From the NCBI RefSeq assembly GCF_026314295.1, contig NZ_CP111108.1:2046001-2110000 (forward strand): a stretch of DNA of 64,000 bases. The letters are read 5' to 3'. Position numbers and translations under genes: made by a program. Of the stretch, positions 48,476 to 56,651 are shown one piece after another. Position 1 is the stretch's first letter; the number at the start of each line of letters is the position of its first letter. The notes under the pieces are model-generated. The model searched no databases and was not told the DNA's origin. It was given only the letters and a program-made list of their open reading frames with translations. Source of the DNA: Caproicibacterium sp. BJN0003 (GTDB lineage: Bacteria; Bacillota; Clostridia; Oscillospirales; Acutalibacteraceae).

Positions 48476-48796
48476 ATGGAAAAACAGTCTCTTTTTATTG
48501 TAGGAGAAGCCAGAACCAATGTAGAAAATGCCATTACCAAAATATATGGTTCTTTTTACATGGTGTTTGAAATTGACCCTCTAACTGATAAAATTATTGA
48601 TATGAACTGTACACATTCTCTGGATTTGACAGAACGTTTTATTCAAAAAATTTTTATTGGCAAATCGATTACCGCCGACTTGCCTGTTCTTGAAAAAGAA
48701 CTAACCAGGCGATATTATGGTTCCTCAGAAAAAGCCATAGTGGCCTCGATGAAAGATGCCAGTAAAAAATATCTAGCTGCAAAAGCAAAACTCTAA
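48476..48796 (+). CDS. DUF3870 domain protein
   Basis: 106 residues matching DUF3870: SLFIVGEARTNVENAITKIY near the N-terminus, FEIDPLTDKIIDMNCTHSLD in the middle and RRYYGSSEKAIVASMKDASKK near the end. The family has no known function, but it often lies next to amino-acid or peptide catabolic genes. GGAGG lies 13 bases before ATG 48476, a rather long spacing. It has its own promoter, and an attenuator-like terminator separates it from the M20 peptidase. Confidence 0.85.
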   Translation: MEKQSLFIVGEARTNVENAITKIYGSFYMVFEIDPLTDKIIDMNCTHSLDLTERFIQKIFIGKSITADLPVLEKELTRRYYGSSEKAIVASMKDASKKYLAAKAKL

Positions 48797-48837
48797 ATAC
48801 ATCATTTAAAAAATTAAATTAAAAAAATTTGATTTTT

Positions 48838-48944
48838 GCTGCTTCATTTTGCGGATATGCTTCGCACACATATTAGAAACTTTTTGAAAACCAGCAAAGA
48901 CAGAACTCTTTTGCTCTGTCTTGCTGGTTTTCATTTTTATTTTT
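48838..48944 (+). promoter_or_regulatory. Attenuator-like leader RNA, copy B (M20 peptidase gene)
   Basis: Same plan as copy A: identical box GCTGCTTCATTT (48838-48849); hairpin ATATG/CATAT (about 48855-48873); TGAAAACCAGC (48885-48895), 48 bases after the box (49 in copy A), able to pair with it through TGAA/TTCA and CAGC/GCTG; then the terminator AAAACCAGCA-AGACAGA with its complement at 48915-48932 and a tail of T-rich runs ending at the AGGAGG of the gene. No promoter was found between the DUF3870 gene and the box, so this copy is probably reached by read-through. Confidence 0.6.
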
Positions 48945-48958
48945 AGGAGGAAATTATC

Positions 48959-50329
48959 ATGAATATAAACAATTGGATTGACTCTCAAAAAGATACTCTC
49001 ACCAAAGATCTGCAAAAATGTATTCAGATCCGCAGCGTATACGAAGATGATAAAAGTGGATATCCATATGGGGAAAAAGTGCAGGAATGTCTACAGTACG
49101 TACTGAATCTTGCAAAGGATATGGGCTTTTCGATACAAAACTGGGAAAATCGCATCGGTTGGTGTGAATATGGAAACGGCCCAAAGATGGTAGCTGTTCT
49201 AGGACACCTCGATGTAGTCCCAGAAGGAGAAGGTTGGAGCATTCCCCCTTATGAAGGTCGGGTAACAAATGGAAAGATTTACGGCAGAGGTTCTATGGAC
49301 GATAAAGGCCCCACGATAGCAGCACTCTATGCACTCAAAGCAATCAAAGCATCCGGTCTTCCCCTCAAGCACCGCATCCGAATTTTATTTGGTGCAAATG
49401 AAGAAACCGGCAGTGCCGATATGAAGTTCTACATCAAAAACGGTGGAGAAATCCCGGTAATGGGATTTACTCCTGACGGTGAATATCCTGTAATTAACGG
49501 CGAAAAGGGATTAATTACCGAAGAATATACAAAAAAGCTCACGCAAAGCGGTAATATCAAACTTCTCCATCTGCAGGGCGGCACCGCACACAATATTGTT
49601 CCTAATCATGCAGTGGCTGAATTTACATGTTCTCCTATACTTACCCAAAAAGCATTGGCTTTAAAAGAAGAGAAGGTGACTGTCTTCCGCACTGATACCG
49701 GATTTAGAATAGAAGCTGCCGGAATCGGTGCCCACGGCGGCACTCCATGGGAAGGAGAAAATGCGATCGGTCGACTCATGCTTTCGTTAAGCCATCTTCC
49801 TCTTACTGGGGATATCGCGCAAGCAATTCAGTTTCTCGCTAAAAAGATTGGCATGGAATGCGATGGAAAATCCCTCAAAATTGCAATGGAAGATCAGGAT
49901 TCCGGTCCGCTCACCTTTAATTTAGGCATTGTTTCAGGAGACGAGCATAAAATTTATGTAAAAATCAATTATCGTTATCCGGTCTCAAAGAGTTTCGATG
50001 ACTGCGGTCCAATTGTAGAAAAAGCTTTCGCAGAAGCAGGTTTTGAGCGCACTTCTCTTGTCCATAAAAAGAGTCTTTACATGGCGCCGGATTCAGAACT
50101 AGTTCAGAAACTTTTGAAAGTCTATCGGCAGCAAACCGGGCAGGATGCAAAACCAAAATGTATCGGCGGCGGTACCTATGCAAAAACGATCCCAAATACA
50201 CTTGCCTTTGGTCCGATCTTCCCGGGAGATGAAGTGCGGGAACATAAGCCCGATGAATTTATGGAAATCAGCCGCCTCGTTCAAAACTGTAAAATCATCG
50301 CAGCAGCGATGTATGAATTAGCCAAATAA
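48959..50329 (+). CDS. M20 family metallopeptidase (Sapep/PepV-like dipeptidase)
   Basis: 456 residues. Two-zinc dipeptidase or related amidohydrolase. The metal sites are AVLGHLDVVPEGEGW (near 80-94), GRGSMDDKGPTIAALYAL (near 110) and FGANEETGSADMKFY (near 145), with the last His in DEVREHKPDEFMEI near the C-terminus. The lid domain is about residues 190-320. Length fits the PepV/Sapep group that cleaves Xaa-His and related dipeptides. ATG 48959, 8 bases after AGGAGG. It lies 15 bases before the epimerase gene. Confidence 0.92.
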   Translation: MNINNWIDSQKDTLTKDLQKCIQIRSVYEDDKSGYPYGEKVQECLQYVLNLAKDMGFSIQNWENRIGWCEYGNGPKMVAVLGHLDVVPEGEGWSIPPYEGRVTNGKIYGRGSMDDKGPTIAALYALKAIKASGLPLKHRIRILFGANEETGSADMKFYIKNGGEIPVMGFTPDGEYPVINGEKGLITEEYTKKLTQSGNIKLLHLQGGTAHNIVPNHAVAEFTCSPILTQKALALKEEKVTVFRTDTGFRIEAAGIGAHGGTPWEGENAIGRLMLSLSHLPLTGDIAQAIQFLAKKIGMECDGKSLKIAMEDQDSGPLTFNLGIVSGDEHKIYVKINYRYPVSKSFDDCGPIVEKAFAEAGFERTSLVHKKSLYMAPDSELVQKLLKVYRQQTGQDAKPKCIGGGTYAKTIPNTLAFGPIFPGDEVREHKPDEFMEISRLVQNCKIIAAAMYELAK

Positions 50330-50344
50330 GGAAGGAGAATTTAT

Positions 50345-51448
50345 ATGAAAATTACCGAAGTGAAATTAGGCATTCTTTCTGTTCCCCTGCGGGTCCCATT
50401 TAAAACCGCACTGCGTTCCGTCAACAGTGTAGAAGACGTCATTATGGAGATTCACACCGATACCGGTGCTGTAGGATATGGCGAAGCACCACCGACAGGC
50501 GTCATCACGGGCGACACGACCGGAGCAATCATTGGGGCTATGAAAGATCACATCATTAAAACGCTGATGGGCCGTGATATTGACAATCTGGAGGATAACT
50601 TAAAGGCACTAAACGGCTGCATTGTAAAAAACACCGGTGCAAAAGCCGCCGCCGATATGGCACTGTGGGACCTTTACGGGCAGCTTTACAAGATTCCCGT
50701 TTATAAGCTTCTGGGCGGCAGCCGGAACAAGCTCATAACCGATATTACTATCAGCGTAAACGATCCGGAAGAAATGGCAAGAGATGCGATAAATGCCATT
50801 GAGCGCGGCTACGATACCTTAAAAATCAAAGTAGGCTCCAATCCTTCTCTCGATGTGGAGCGTCTAATGGCTGTCCGAAAAGCGGTTGGAAATAAAACCT
50901 GCATTCGTATCGATGCAAATCAGGCATGGAGTCCAAAACAGGCTGTACGGATTTTAAATGAAATGCAGGATAAAGGGTTGGATATCGAATTTGTAGAACA
51001 GCCGGTGAAAGCACTTGATTTTGAAGGTCTTAAATATGTGACAGACCGTTCCTATGTACCGGTTTTGGCAGATGAAAGCGTCTTTTCTCCCGCAGATGCG
51101 CTTAAGATCATGCAGATGGGAGCTGCCGATCTTGTCAATATTAAACTGATGAAATGCGGCGGCATCTATAACGCGCTAAAAATTGTTTCGGCAGCCGAAG
51201 TATATGGCGTAGAGTGCATGATCGGCTGCATGCTGGAAGCAAAGATCAGTGTAAACGCCGCGATTCATCTTGCCTGTGCAAAGAAAATTATCACTAAGAT
51301 TGACCTCGACGGTCCTGTTCTCTGCAGCGAAGATCCTATTATTGGCGGCGCTGTATTTGATGAAAAAGAAATCACTGTCTCTAATGAGCCGGGACTGGGA
51401 ATCAAAGGAATTCACGGTCTGCGCTATCTTAATGAAAGAACCAATTGA
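50345..51448 (+). CDS. Dipeptide epimerase (L-Ala-D/L-Glu epimerase-like)
   Basis: 367 residues of the enolase superfamily, muconate-lactonizing subgroup. Catalytic KxK in YDTLKIKVGSN (near 160-170), metal ligands in RIDANQAWSP, EQPVKA and LADESVF, and the second Lys in NIKLMKCGGI. These residues fit 1,1-proton transfer in dipeptides such as L-Ala-L-Glu. The exact dipeptide cannot be read from the sequence. ATG 50345, 7 bases after GGAAGGAGAA, cotranscribed with the M20 peptidase; together they suggest salvage of murein or mixed-chirality dipeptides. Confidence 0.9.
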   Translation: MKITEVKLGILSVPLRVPFKTALRSVNSVEDVIMEIHTDTGAVGYGEAPPTGVITGDTTGAIIGAMKDHIIKTLMGRDIDNLEDNLKALNGCIVKNTGAKAAADMALWDLYGQLYKIPVYKLLGGSRNKLITDITISVNDPEEMARDAINAIERGYDTLKIKVGSNPSLDVERLMAVRKAVGNKTCIRIDANQAWSPKQAVRILNEMQDKGLDIEFVEQPVKALDFEGLKYVTDRSYVPVLADESVFSPADALKIMQMGAADLVNIKLMKCGGIYNALKIVSAAEVYGVECMIGCMLEAKISVNAAIHLACAKKIITKIDLDGPVLCSEDPIIGGAVFDEKEITVSNEPGLGIKGIHGLRYLNERTN

Positions 51449-51498
51449 TTTTGAACTGCATGAGACTAACAAAATTACGAAAGGAGGAGCATCTTAGA

Positions 51499-51603
51499 AT
51501 GTTAAAATCATGGAAAGTCTCAATGCTTTGTTCAAAATCCTGTGCGTATGGTTCGATAGCTAAACCATATTCGCTTTTTATTCCTAAACTAAAACGATTA
51601 TAA
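51499..51603 (+). CDS. Small ORF (34 codons) spanning a terminator
   Basis: Short frame with AAAGGAGG 11 bases upstream of ATG 51499, ending at TAA 51603 inside the next ribosome binding site. The peptide has two Cys (SMLCSKSCAYGS) and a basic end. I do not recognise it. Its second half overlaps an intrinsic terminator (51544-51579), so it is either a translated leader that controls read-through into the DUF819 gene or a chance frame. Confidence 0.3.
   Translation: MLKSWKVSMLCSKSCAYGSIAKPYSLFIPKLKRL
51544..51579 (+). terminator. Terminator upstream of the DUF819 gene
   Basis: GCG-TATGGTT paired with AACCATA-tt-CGC (two-base bulge) around a nine-base loop, followed by TTTTTATT. Confidence 0.65.
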
Positions 51604-51616
51604 AGGGGAGAAAAAA

Positions 51617-52795
51617 ATGATTACAGACGGCTTTACTTACATAGCATTTTTAATGTTTATTGCTGGTGCTTTATTGGCTGCGGAAAAATACGGCAAATGG
51701 AAAGTCTTTAATTACGTCCCGCCGCTTGTTTGGATTTACGTGCTCAACATGGTATTCTGCACCATGGGACTTTATAAATCCGATGCTTGTACCGCAACCT
51801 ATTCGGCTTTAAAGAACAATTTGCTGTATGCTATGATTTTCGTCATGCTGCTGCGCTGTGACTTCCGTAAGCTTGCAAAACTCGGTGGTCGCATGGTGGC
51901 CATATTCTTTGGCTGCTCCATAACTTTGTTCGTCGGCTTTGTTGTCGGCTACCCAATCTTTAAAGGCACACTTGGCAGTGACACATGGGGTGCTGTTGCG
52001 TCACTGTATGCTTCCTGGGTTGGCGGTTCTGCAAACATGGCGGCTATGCAGGCCGCTTTGCCGGTAGATGCAGGTGCTTACAGCTGTGCTCTGGCTCTGG
52101 ATACGGTCTGCTATTCCGTATGGATTGCACTTCTTTTGCTGGCCGTTCGTTATGCAAGTAAGTGGAACAATACAGTTAAAGCAGATACTTCCAAACTTCA
52201 GGCTGTTGCTGATGCCGCTAATGCTGAAGTTGCAAAAGGCAAAAAAAGTGCTAATGCCAATGATTGGATCTTCCTAATCGGCTTATCTCTAATGGTCTCC
52301 GCACTCTCTCAGGTAGTCGGTACCTCACTGAATGGCGCTCTAAAATCCGTAGGGTTGGGGATGTTCGACAAAGGTACCCTGACAACTGTATTCGTCACAA
52401 TTTTGGGCCTTATTTGTGCCCTCACCCCACTTGGCAAGCTGCCAGCTGTGGAAGAACTCTCGAATGTTTATCTGTATGCAGTTGTTTCCCTTCTAGCTTC
52501 TACTGCTTCAGTTGTAGATCTGCTTTCCGCTCCAATGTGGGTCGTCTATGGCGTTTTCATTCTGGTTGTGCATGTGGTTCTCATGTTCCTGCTTTCCAAA
52601 GCATTTCATTGGGACCTGTGCATGGTTTCTACAGCCTCACTTGCAAACATCGGCGGCGCCGCTTCCGCTCCGATTGTCGCCTCTGCATATAATCCGTCCT
52701 ATGCAGGCATCGGTGTTTTAATGGGTGTTCTCGGCGCTGCAGTCGGCAATTTCTGTGGCTTGGGTGCCGGCGCAGTTCTGCATCTTATGGCTTAA
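51617..52795 (+). CDS. DUF819 family membrane protein
   Basis: 392 residues with about ten membrane segments and a short cytoplasmic linker (about residues 190-220, KADTSKLQAVADAANAEV). Characteristic stretches: VASLYASWVGGSANMAAMQ and STASLANIGGAASAPIVASA, which repeat the same pattern in two halves as in YjcL/DUF819 proteins. A transport role is inferred from the fold; substrate unknown. ATG 51617, 7 bases after AAAGGGGAG. The context suggests a peptide or amino-acid related substrate. Confidence 0.88.
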   Translation: MITDGFTYIAFLMFIAGALLAAEKYGKWKVFNYVPPLVWIYVLNMVFCTMGLYKSDACTATYSALKNNLLYAMIFVMLLRCDFRKLAKLGGRMVAIFFGCSITLFVGFVVGYPIFKGTLGSDTWGAVASLYASWVGGSANMAAMQAALPVDAGAYSCALALDTVCYSVWIALLLLAVRYASKWNNTVKADTSKLQAVADAANAEVAKGKKSANANDWIFLIGLSLMVSALSQVVGTSLNGALKSVGLGMFDKGTLTTVFVTILGLICALTPLGKLPAVEELSNVYLYAVVSLLASTASVVDLLSAPMWVVYGVFILVVHVVLMFLLSKAFHWDLCMVSTASLANIGGAASAPIVASAYNPSYAGIGVLMGVLGAAVGNFCGLGAGAVLHLMA

Positions 52796-52830
52796 CGTTT
52801 TTAGCAAGATACCATTTGATTTTGTAATAA

Positions 52831-52876
52831 GAAATGCCCTTTACGGTTCACTCAGTAAAGGGTATTTCTTTGTTTT
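52831..52876 (+). terminator. Terminator after the DUF819 gene
   Basis: AAGAAAT-g-CCCTTTAC paired with GTAAAGGG-t-ATTTCTT around a ten-base loop, then TTGTTTTG. Confidence 0.8.
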
Positions 52877-52920
52877 GCAAAAGCTTTATAAAAATTTTAC
52901 AGAAAGGAGGAATTGCGCAA

Positions 52921-53706
52921 ATGACTGCACAGGAAATACTTAAAAAGGAAATCGAAGCTTTTATCAAAACGCAAAGTGGAAACATTGCGGTTTCCTTTTA
53001 CGACTTGAATGAAAAATCTGGTTTTTCAATCGACGGAGAAAAAAAGATGCTTTCTGCGAGCACAATCAAGCTGGTAATCATGGCAGAACTTATGCGCCGC
53101 ATTCATTTAGGGGATCTCTCTCTGGAAAACAAAATCAAAGTAACCGCTCAAATGAAAACAGGCGGTGACGGCATTTTAAAAGCATTAGAACCTGGGCACT
53201 CCTTTACCCTTAAAGAACTCCTCACATTAATGATTATTATCAGCGACAATGAAGCAACGAATATTCTAATCGATTTTCTTAGCATGGCATCCATCAATCA
53301 AATGGCACAGACCATGCACCTCAAACAAGCACACTTAGGACGTAAAATGATGGACAGCAAAGCCCAAAAAGCCGGTTCTGACAATTATATCTGTGCCGAA
53401 GACATTAAGGATATTTTTAAAAGTATTTATGAGGGCACCTGCATCGACAAGGAATCTTCTAAAATGATGCTGGATATTTTAAAACAGCAGCAGCAGTCTA
53501 ATCGGCTGCAGCTTTATCTTCCGGAAGAATTAGAAATCGCCCATAAATGCGGAGATCTTGATTGTTTGGAAAACGATGGTGGAATCTTTCTTCTCCCCAA
53601 ACATCCCTACATATTAGTTGTGCTGACAAATGAAATGCCTACCAACAAAGACGGCAGAGAAGCAATCGGCAAAATTTCGTGGATCGTTTACCAAGCGATT
53701 TGCTGA
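52921..53706 (+). CDS. Class A beta-lactamase-like serine hydrolase
   Basis: 261 residues. Active-site serine motif SxxK in LSASTIKLVIMAEL (near residue 45), SDN-type motif in IIISDNEATN (near 110), and a KxG triad replacement KCG in IAHKCGDLD. No signal peptide is visible, so it may act in the cytoplasm, unlike secreted beta-lactamases. It may cleave peptidoglycan-derived peptides or esters rather than antibiotics. The start is ATG 52921, 10 bases after AAAGGAGG; an in-frame start at 52834 lies in the terminator and is rejected. Confidence 0.85.
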   Translation: MTAQEILKKEIEAFIKTQSGNIAVSFYDLNEKSGFSIDGEKKMLSASTIKLVIMAELMRRIHLGDLSLENKIKVTAQMKTGGDGILKALEPGHSFTLKELLTLMIIISDNEATNILIDFLSMASINQMAQTMHLKQAHLGRKMMDSKAQKAGSDNYICAEDIKDIFKSIYEGTCIDKESSKMMLDILKQQQQSNRLQLYLPEELEIAHKCGDLDCLENDGGIFLLPKHPYILVVLTNEMPTNKDGREAIGKISWIVYQAIC

Positions 53707-53794
53707 AAACCATCCTCTAGTTGCAGTTACTTTTATTTATACAACTCTTTTATTCGGAATTATGTAAACTGTCCTTCCTTTTAAGCCCCATAAA

Positions 53795-53835
53795 AAACCA
53801 GTGAGAAGATTCCAAATGGAACTTCTCACTGGTTT
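53795..53835. terminator. Bidirectional terminator between the serine hydrolase and trpB
   Basis: AAACCAGTGAGAAG/CTTCTCACTGGTTT, 14 perfect pairs, between two convergent genes; the T tails are modest (TTTAATC on plus, TTTTTTATGG on minus). Confidence 0.8.
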
Positions 53836-53879
53836 AATCTTTATAAATTTTATAACAAATGAGTCCGAATGATTCTCAA

Positions 53880-55265
53880 TTAGAATTCATTCCCTGGAAA
53901 CTGGGGAATTCTGGAGAATCCCTCCTGCAGGTCTTGATCCGTAGGAATCGAATCGCCCATTTTGCCGTCATTAAACTGCTCATAAGCAACCATATCAAAA
54001 TATCCGGTACCAGTGAGGCCAAAAAGAATCGTTTTTTCTTCGCCGGTTTCTTTGCATTTTAACGCTTCGTCAATAGCTACCTTAATTGCATGACTGGATT
54101 CCGGCGCAGGTAAAATCCCTTCAACGCGGGCAAATTGTTCCGCCGCTTCAAAGACAGATGTCTGTTCAACCGTTCGCGCCTTAATCAATCCCTCATGATA
54201 CAACTCTGAAAGGATCGGGCTCATTCCATGATACCGAAGACCGCCTGCATGATTTGGGCTCGGAATAAAATTACTGCCCAGCGTATACATTTTGGCAAGC
54301 GGACATACCATTCCGGTATCGCAGAAATCATAGGCAAACTTTCCTCTGGTAAAAGAAGGACAGGAAGCAGGTTCCACCGCAATAAACTGATAATCTTTTT
54401 CTCCGCGGAGTTTTTCTCCCATAAAGGGCGAAATAAGGCCTCCCAAGTTTGAACCGCCGCCTGCGCAGCCAATAATGACATCCGGAACAATTCCATACTC
54501 ATCCATCGCTGTTTTTGTCTCCAAGCCAATCACCGACTGATGGAGCAGTACCTGATTCAGCACTGAACCGAGCACATAGCGGTAGCCTTCATGAGTTGTC
54601 GCATATTCGACCGCTTCGGAAATTGCACAGCCAAGGCTTCCGGTTGTTCCTGGGTGTTCCTGTAAAATTTTTCTGCCCACCGCTGTATCCATAGAAGGAC
54701 TGGGGGTCACCGACGCGCCATAAGTTCTCATGACTTCTCTGCGGAATGGCTTCTGCTCATAGCTGACCTTTACCATATAGACTTTACAGTCAAGGCCAAG
54801 ATAAGCACAAGCCATTGAAAGAGCAGTGCCCCACTGCCCGGCTCCGGTTTCTGTCGTAACACCCTTTAAGCCCTGCTTTTTTGCATAGTAAGCCTGTGCG
54901 ATTGCAGAATTCAGTTTGTGGGAACCGGAAGTATTGTTCCCTTCAAATTTATAATAGATTTTTGCCGGCGTCTGAAGTTTTTCTTCCAGGCAATAAGCAC
55001 GTACCAGAGGCGACGGACGATACATCTTGTAAAAGTCCTGAATTTCCTGCGGAATCGGAATATAGGAATCATCATTATCAAGTTCCTGAGAAACCAGATC
55101 TTTGCAGAAAACATGTTCCAATTCTTCCGCTTTCATCGGCTGGTGCGTTCCCGGATTCAAAAGCGGGGCGGGCTTATTCTTCATATCTGCCCGCACGTTA
55201 TACCAAGCCTTCGGGATTTGATCTTCCTTTAAATAAATTTTGTAGGGAATCTTTTGCTCTTTCAT
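53880..55265 (-). CDS. trpB: Tryptophan synthase beta chain, TrpB2-type
   Basis: 461 residues. PLP enzyme joining indole and serine. The PLP Lys is in NNTSGSHKLNSAIAQAYY (near residue 112), the phosphate-binding loop is GCAGGGSNLGGL, and the closing Ser/Gly motif is FGLTGTGYFDM. The long form with an N-terminal extension is the TrpB2 group, which often lacks a TrpA partner and may salvage free indole; no trpA is present here. The start is ATG 55265, 8 bases after AAAGGAG. It is controlled by a tryptophan T-box. Confidence 0.93.
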   Translation of the reverse strand: MKEQKIPYKIYLKEDQIPKAWYNVRADMKNKPAPLLNPGTHQPMKAEELEHVFCKDLVSQELDNDDSYIPIPQEIQDFYKMYRPSPLVRAYCLEEKLQTPAKIYYKFEGNNTSGSHKLNSAIAQAYYAKKQGLKGVTTETGAGQWGTALSMACAYLGLDCKVYMVKVSYEQKPFRREVMRTYGASVTPSPSMDTAVGRKILQEHPGTTGSLGCAISEAVEYATTHEGYRYVLGSVLNQVLLHQSVIGLETKTAMDEYGIVPDVIIGCAGGGSNLGGLISPFMGEKLRGEKDYQFIAVEPASCPSFTRGKFAYDFCDTGMVCPLAKMYTLGSNFIPSPNHAGGLRYHGMSPILSELYHEGLIKARTVEQTSVFEAAEQFARVEGILPAPESSHAIKVAIDEALKCKETGEEKTILFGLTGTGYFDMVAYEQFNDGKMGDSIPTDQDLQEGFSRIPQFPGNEF

Positions 55266-55313
55266 GACATTTGCTCCTTTCAAATTTTTCTGCAGGGACA
55301 GATAGATATAATA

Positions 55314-55600
55314 TAAAAAAGCACTCTCCACCCCTGCAAATTTTGCAGGGACAGAAAGTGCTTAGATCATCACTTCTGCGGTACCACCCAGCTTGGTATT
55401 TTTCAATACCCACTCAACGCATACAAAAAATATGCTGAATTTTTTTAACGGAGATTCTGACTCCGGCTCCCCTACTATTTTGTTCGGTTTGCCCTCAGAA
55501 GGCCATTCAGTGCTTATGATCCGTACCGCATTCCCATCATCAGCGGCTTTCTGAAACAAGATCTTAATAAGGCTTACTTACCCTTCCTCATCGGTTTATT
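55314..55600 (-). promoter_or_regulatory. T-box riboswitch, tryptophan type
   Basis: The antiterminator T-box core TGGGTGGTACCGCA lies at 55390-55377 on the minus strand and is followed by a terminator (55314-55363, stem through AGCACTTTCTGTCCCTGC and a run of T). Upstream, a Stem I-like domain includes CAGAAAGCCGCTGATGATGG, which fits the AG-bulge/GNUG elements. The specifier loop GAATGGCC shows the codon TGG at 55505-55503, which means Trp. Uncharged tRNA-Trp would stabilise the antiterminator and allow trpB2 transcription. Confidence 0.92.
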
Positions 55601-55606
55601 GGCATC

Positions 55607-55635
55607 AGTTTAGCACTGTAAAGCAGTCGTGTCAA
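55607..55635 (-). promoter_or_regulatory. Promoter of the T-box/trpB transcript
   Basis: On the minus strand TTGACA (55635-55630), 17-base spacer, TAAACT (55612-55607). Confidence 0.75.
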
Positions 55636-55658
55636 GAATTATTTTTAAATTCTTAAAA

Positions 55659-56447
55659 CTATCCAAGCATAAAATATTTTGTCACTGCAAATAGTTCTCT
55701 TGCAAAGAGTGCCGGAAAAACCAAAGGTGGAGTAGAAACGCTGATTCCCCATGCCGTAAGCTCATTTTGTTTTGCAATCAAAAGTGCACGATATAGATGA
55801 TAATCATCGGTAAGAAGCAAAACTTCTTTATTAGGAAGATTGTTTTCTAAAAGTACTTTTTGGGCATAAAAAAGATTCTGCTCCGTATTAACCGATCGAT
55901 TTTCCAAAAGAATTCGATCCGGCTCTATTTCCTTTTTAAGTAATTTCTCTCTGATCACTTCGGCTTCCGTAACTTCTTCTCCAGTTCCCTTCCCACCGCA
56001 GGCAACTGCAATCGAGTTTGGATGAGATAAAAGCCAGTCTGCCGCTGTATCAATGCGCTTTTGCAAATCTGCGCTCGGTTCTGTCCCGTCAACTTTACTG
56101 CCAAGAATCAGAACCGGTAAATTTTCTTTTTCCGCCGGGATCTCCGGTTTTGCCCTGCTAATAAAAAAGCTTAGTGCGATACACCAGCAGATTCCGGTAG
56201 CAAAGAGCCCGAGCAATCCATAAAATAGGATACGTCTTTTTCTTTTGGCACAGACAAATCGAAGCACTTTTTTCCAAAAAATACAAACTGTTAGTCCAAA
56301 AATTCCAAGTGTCAGGAAGAACAGACTTCCTGCATTCCATGTGCGAAAGAAAAGCGGGATTACCATCAAAACTGCAAGCGCTGCAAAAACGATTTCTAAT
56401 CCCAAGCGAGTAATTCGTCCAAGTTTATTCTTTTTCATTTGGTTCAC
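55659..56447 (-). CDS. YdcF/DUF218 family membrane protein
   Basis: 262 residues. Three hydrophobic segments at the N-terminus (about 16-34, 40-58, 72-95), then a DUF218 domain: VLILGSKVDGTEPSADLQKRID, CGGKGTGEEVTEAEVIREKL, LENRSVNTEQNLFYAQKVL and LLLTDDYHLYRALLIA. The family includes ElyC/SanA, linked to envelope polymer metabolism; the reaction is unknown. Start GTG 56447 with AAAAGGAA 6 bases upstream; ATG 56438 is an alternative. Confidence 0.86.
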   Translation of the reverse strand: MNQMKKNKLGRITRLGLEIVFAALAVLMVIPLFFRTWNAGSLFFLTLGIFGLTVCIFWKKVLRFVCAKRKRRILFYGLLGLFATGICWCIALSFFISRAKPEIPAEKENLPVLILGSKVDGTEPSADLQKRIDTAADWLLSHPNSIAVACGGKGTGEEVTEAEVIREKLLKKEIEPDRILLENRSVNTEQNLFYAQKVLLENNLPNKEVLLLTDDYHLYRALLIAKQNELTAWGISVSTPPLVFPALFARELFAVTKYFMLG

Positions 56448-56561
56448 ATAAATTCCTTTTTAAGTTTATTATTTTGTTTAATATTTAGTATAATACAGCA
56501 ATTATAATAAAAAAGAGCATCTGTACTCCCATTTTTCTTCAAAAAAATACGCTGCAGCAAC

Positions 56562-56590
56562 TTGCTATTCATAGACAAAACCAGTATAAT
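56562..56590 (+). promoter_or_regulatory. serC promoter
   Basis: TTGCTA (56562-56567), 17-base spacer, TATAAT (56585-56590), about 60 bases before the serC ATG. Confidence 0.7.
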
Positions 56591-56651
56591 TGAGTTTATC
56601 GCATTTATGTGCGAAAATCTTTATTTTGACACATTGGAGGTAGACAAAGAC

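Noticed and set aside
55290-55360. Direct repeat of TGCAGGGACAGA near the T-box terminator
   Set aside because: One copy is part of the terminator stem; the second is only 12 bases and explains nothing more on its own.
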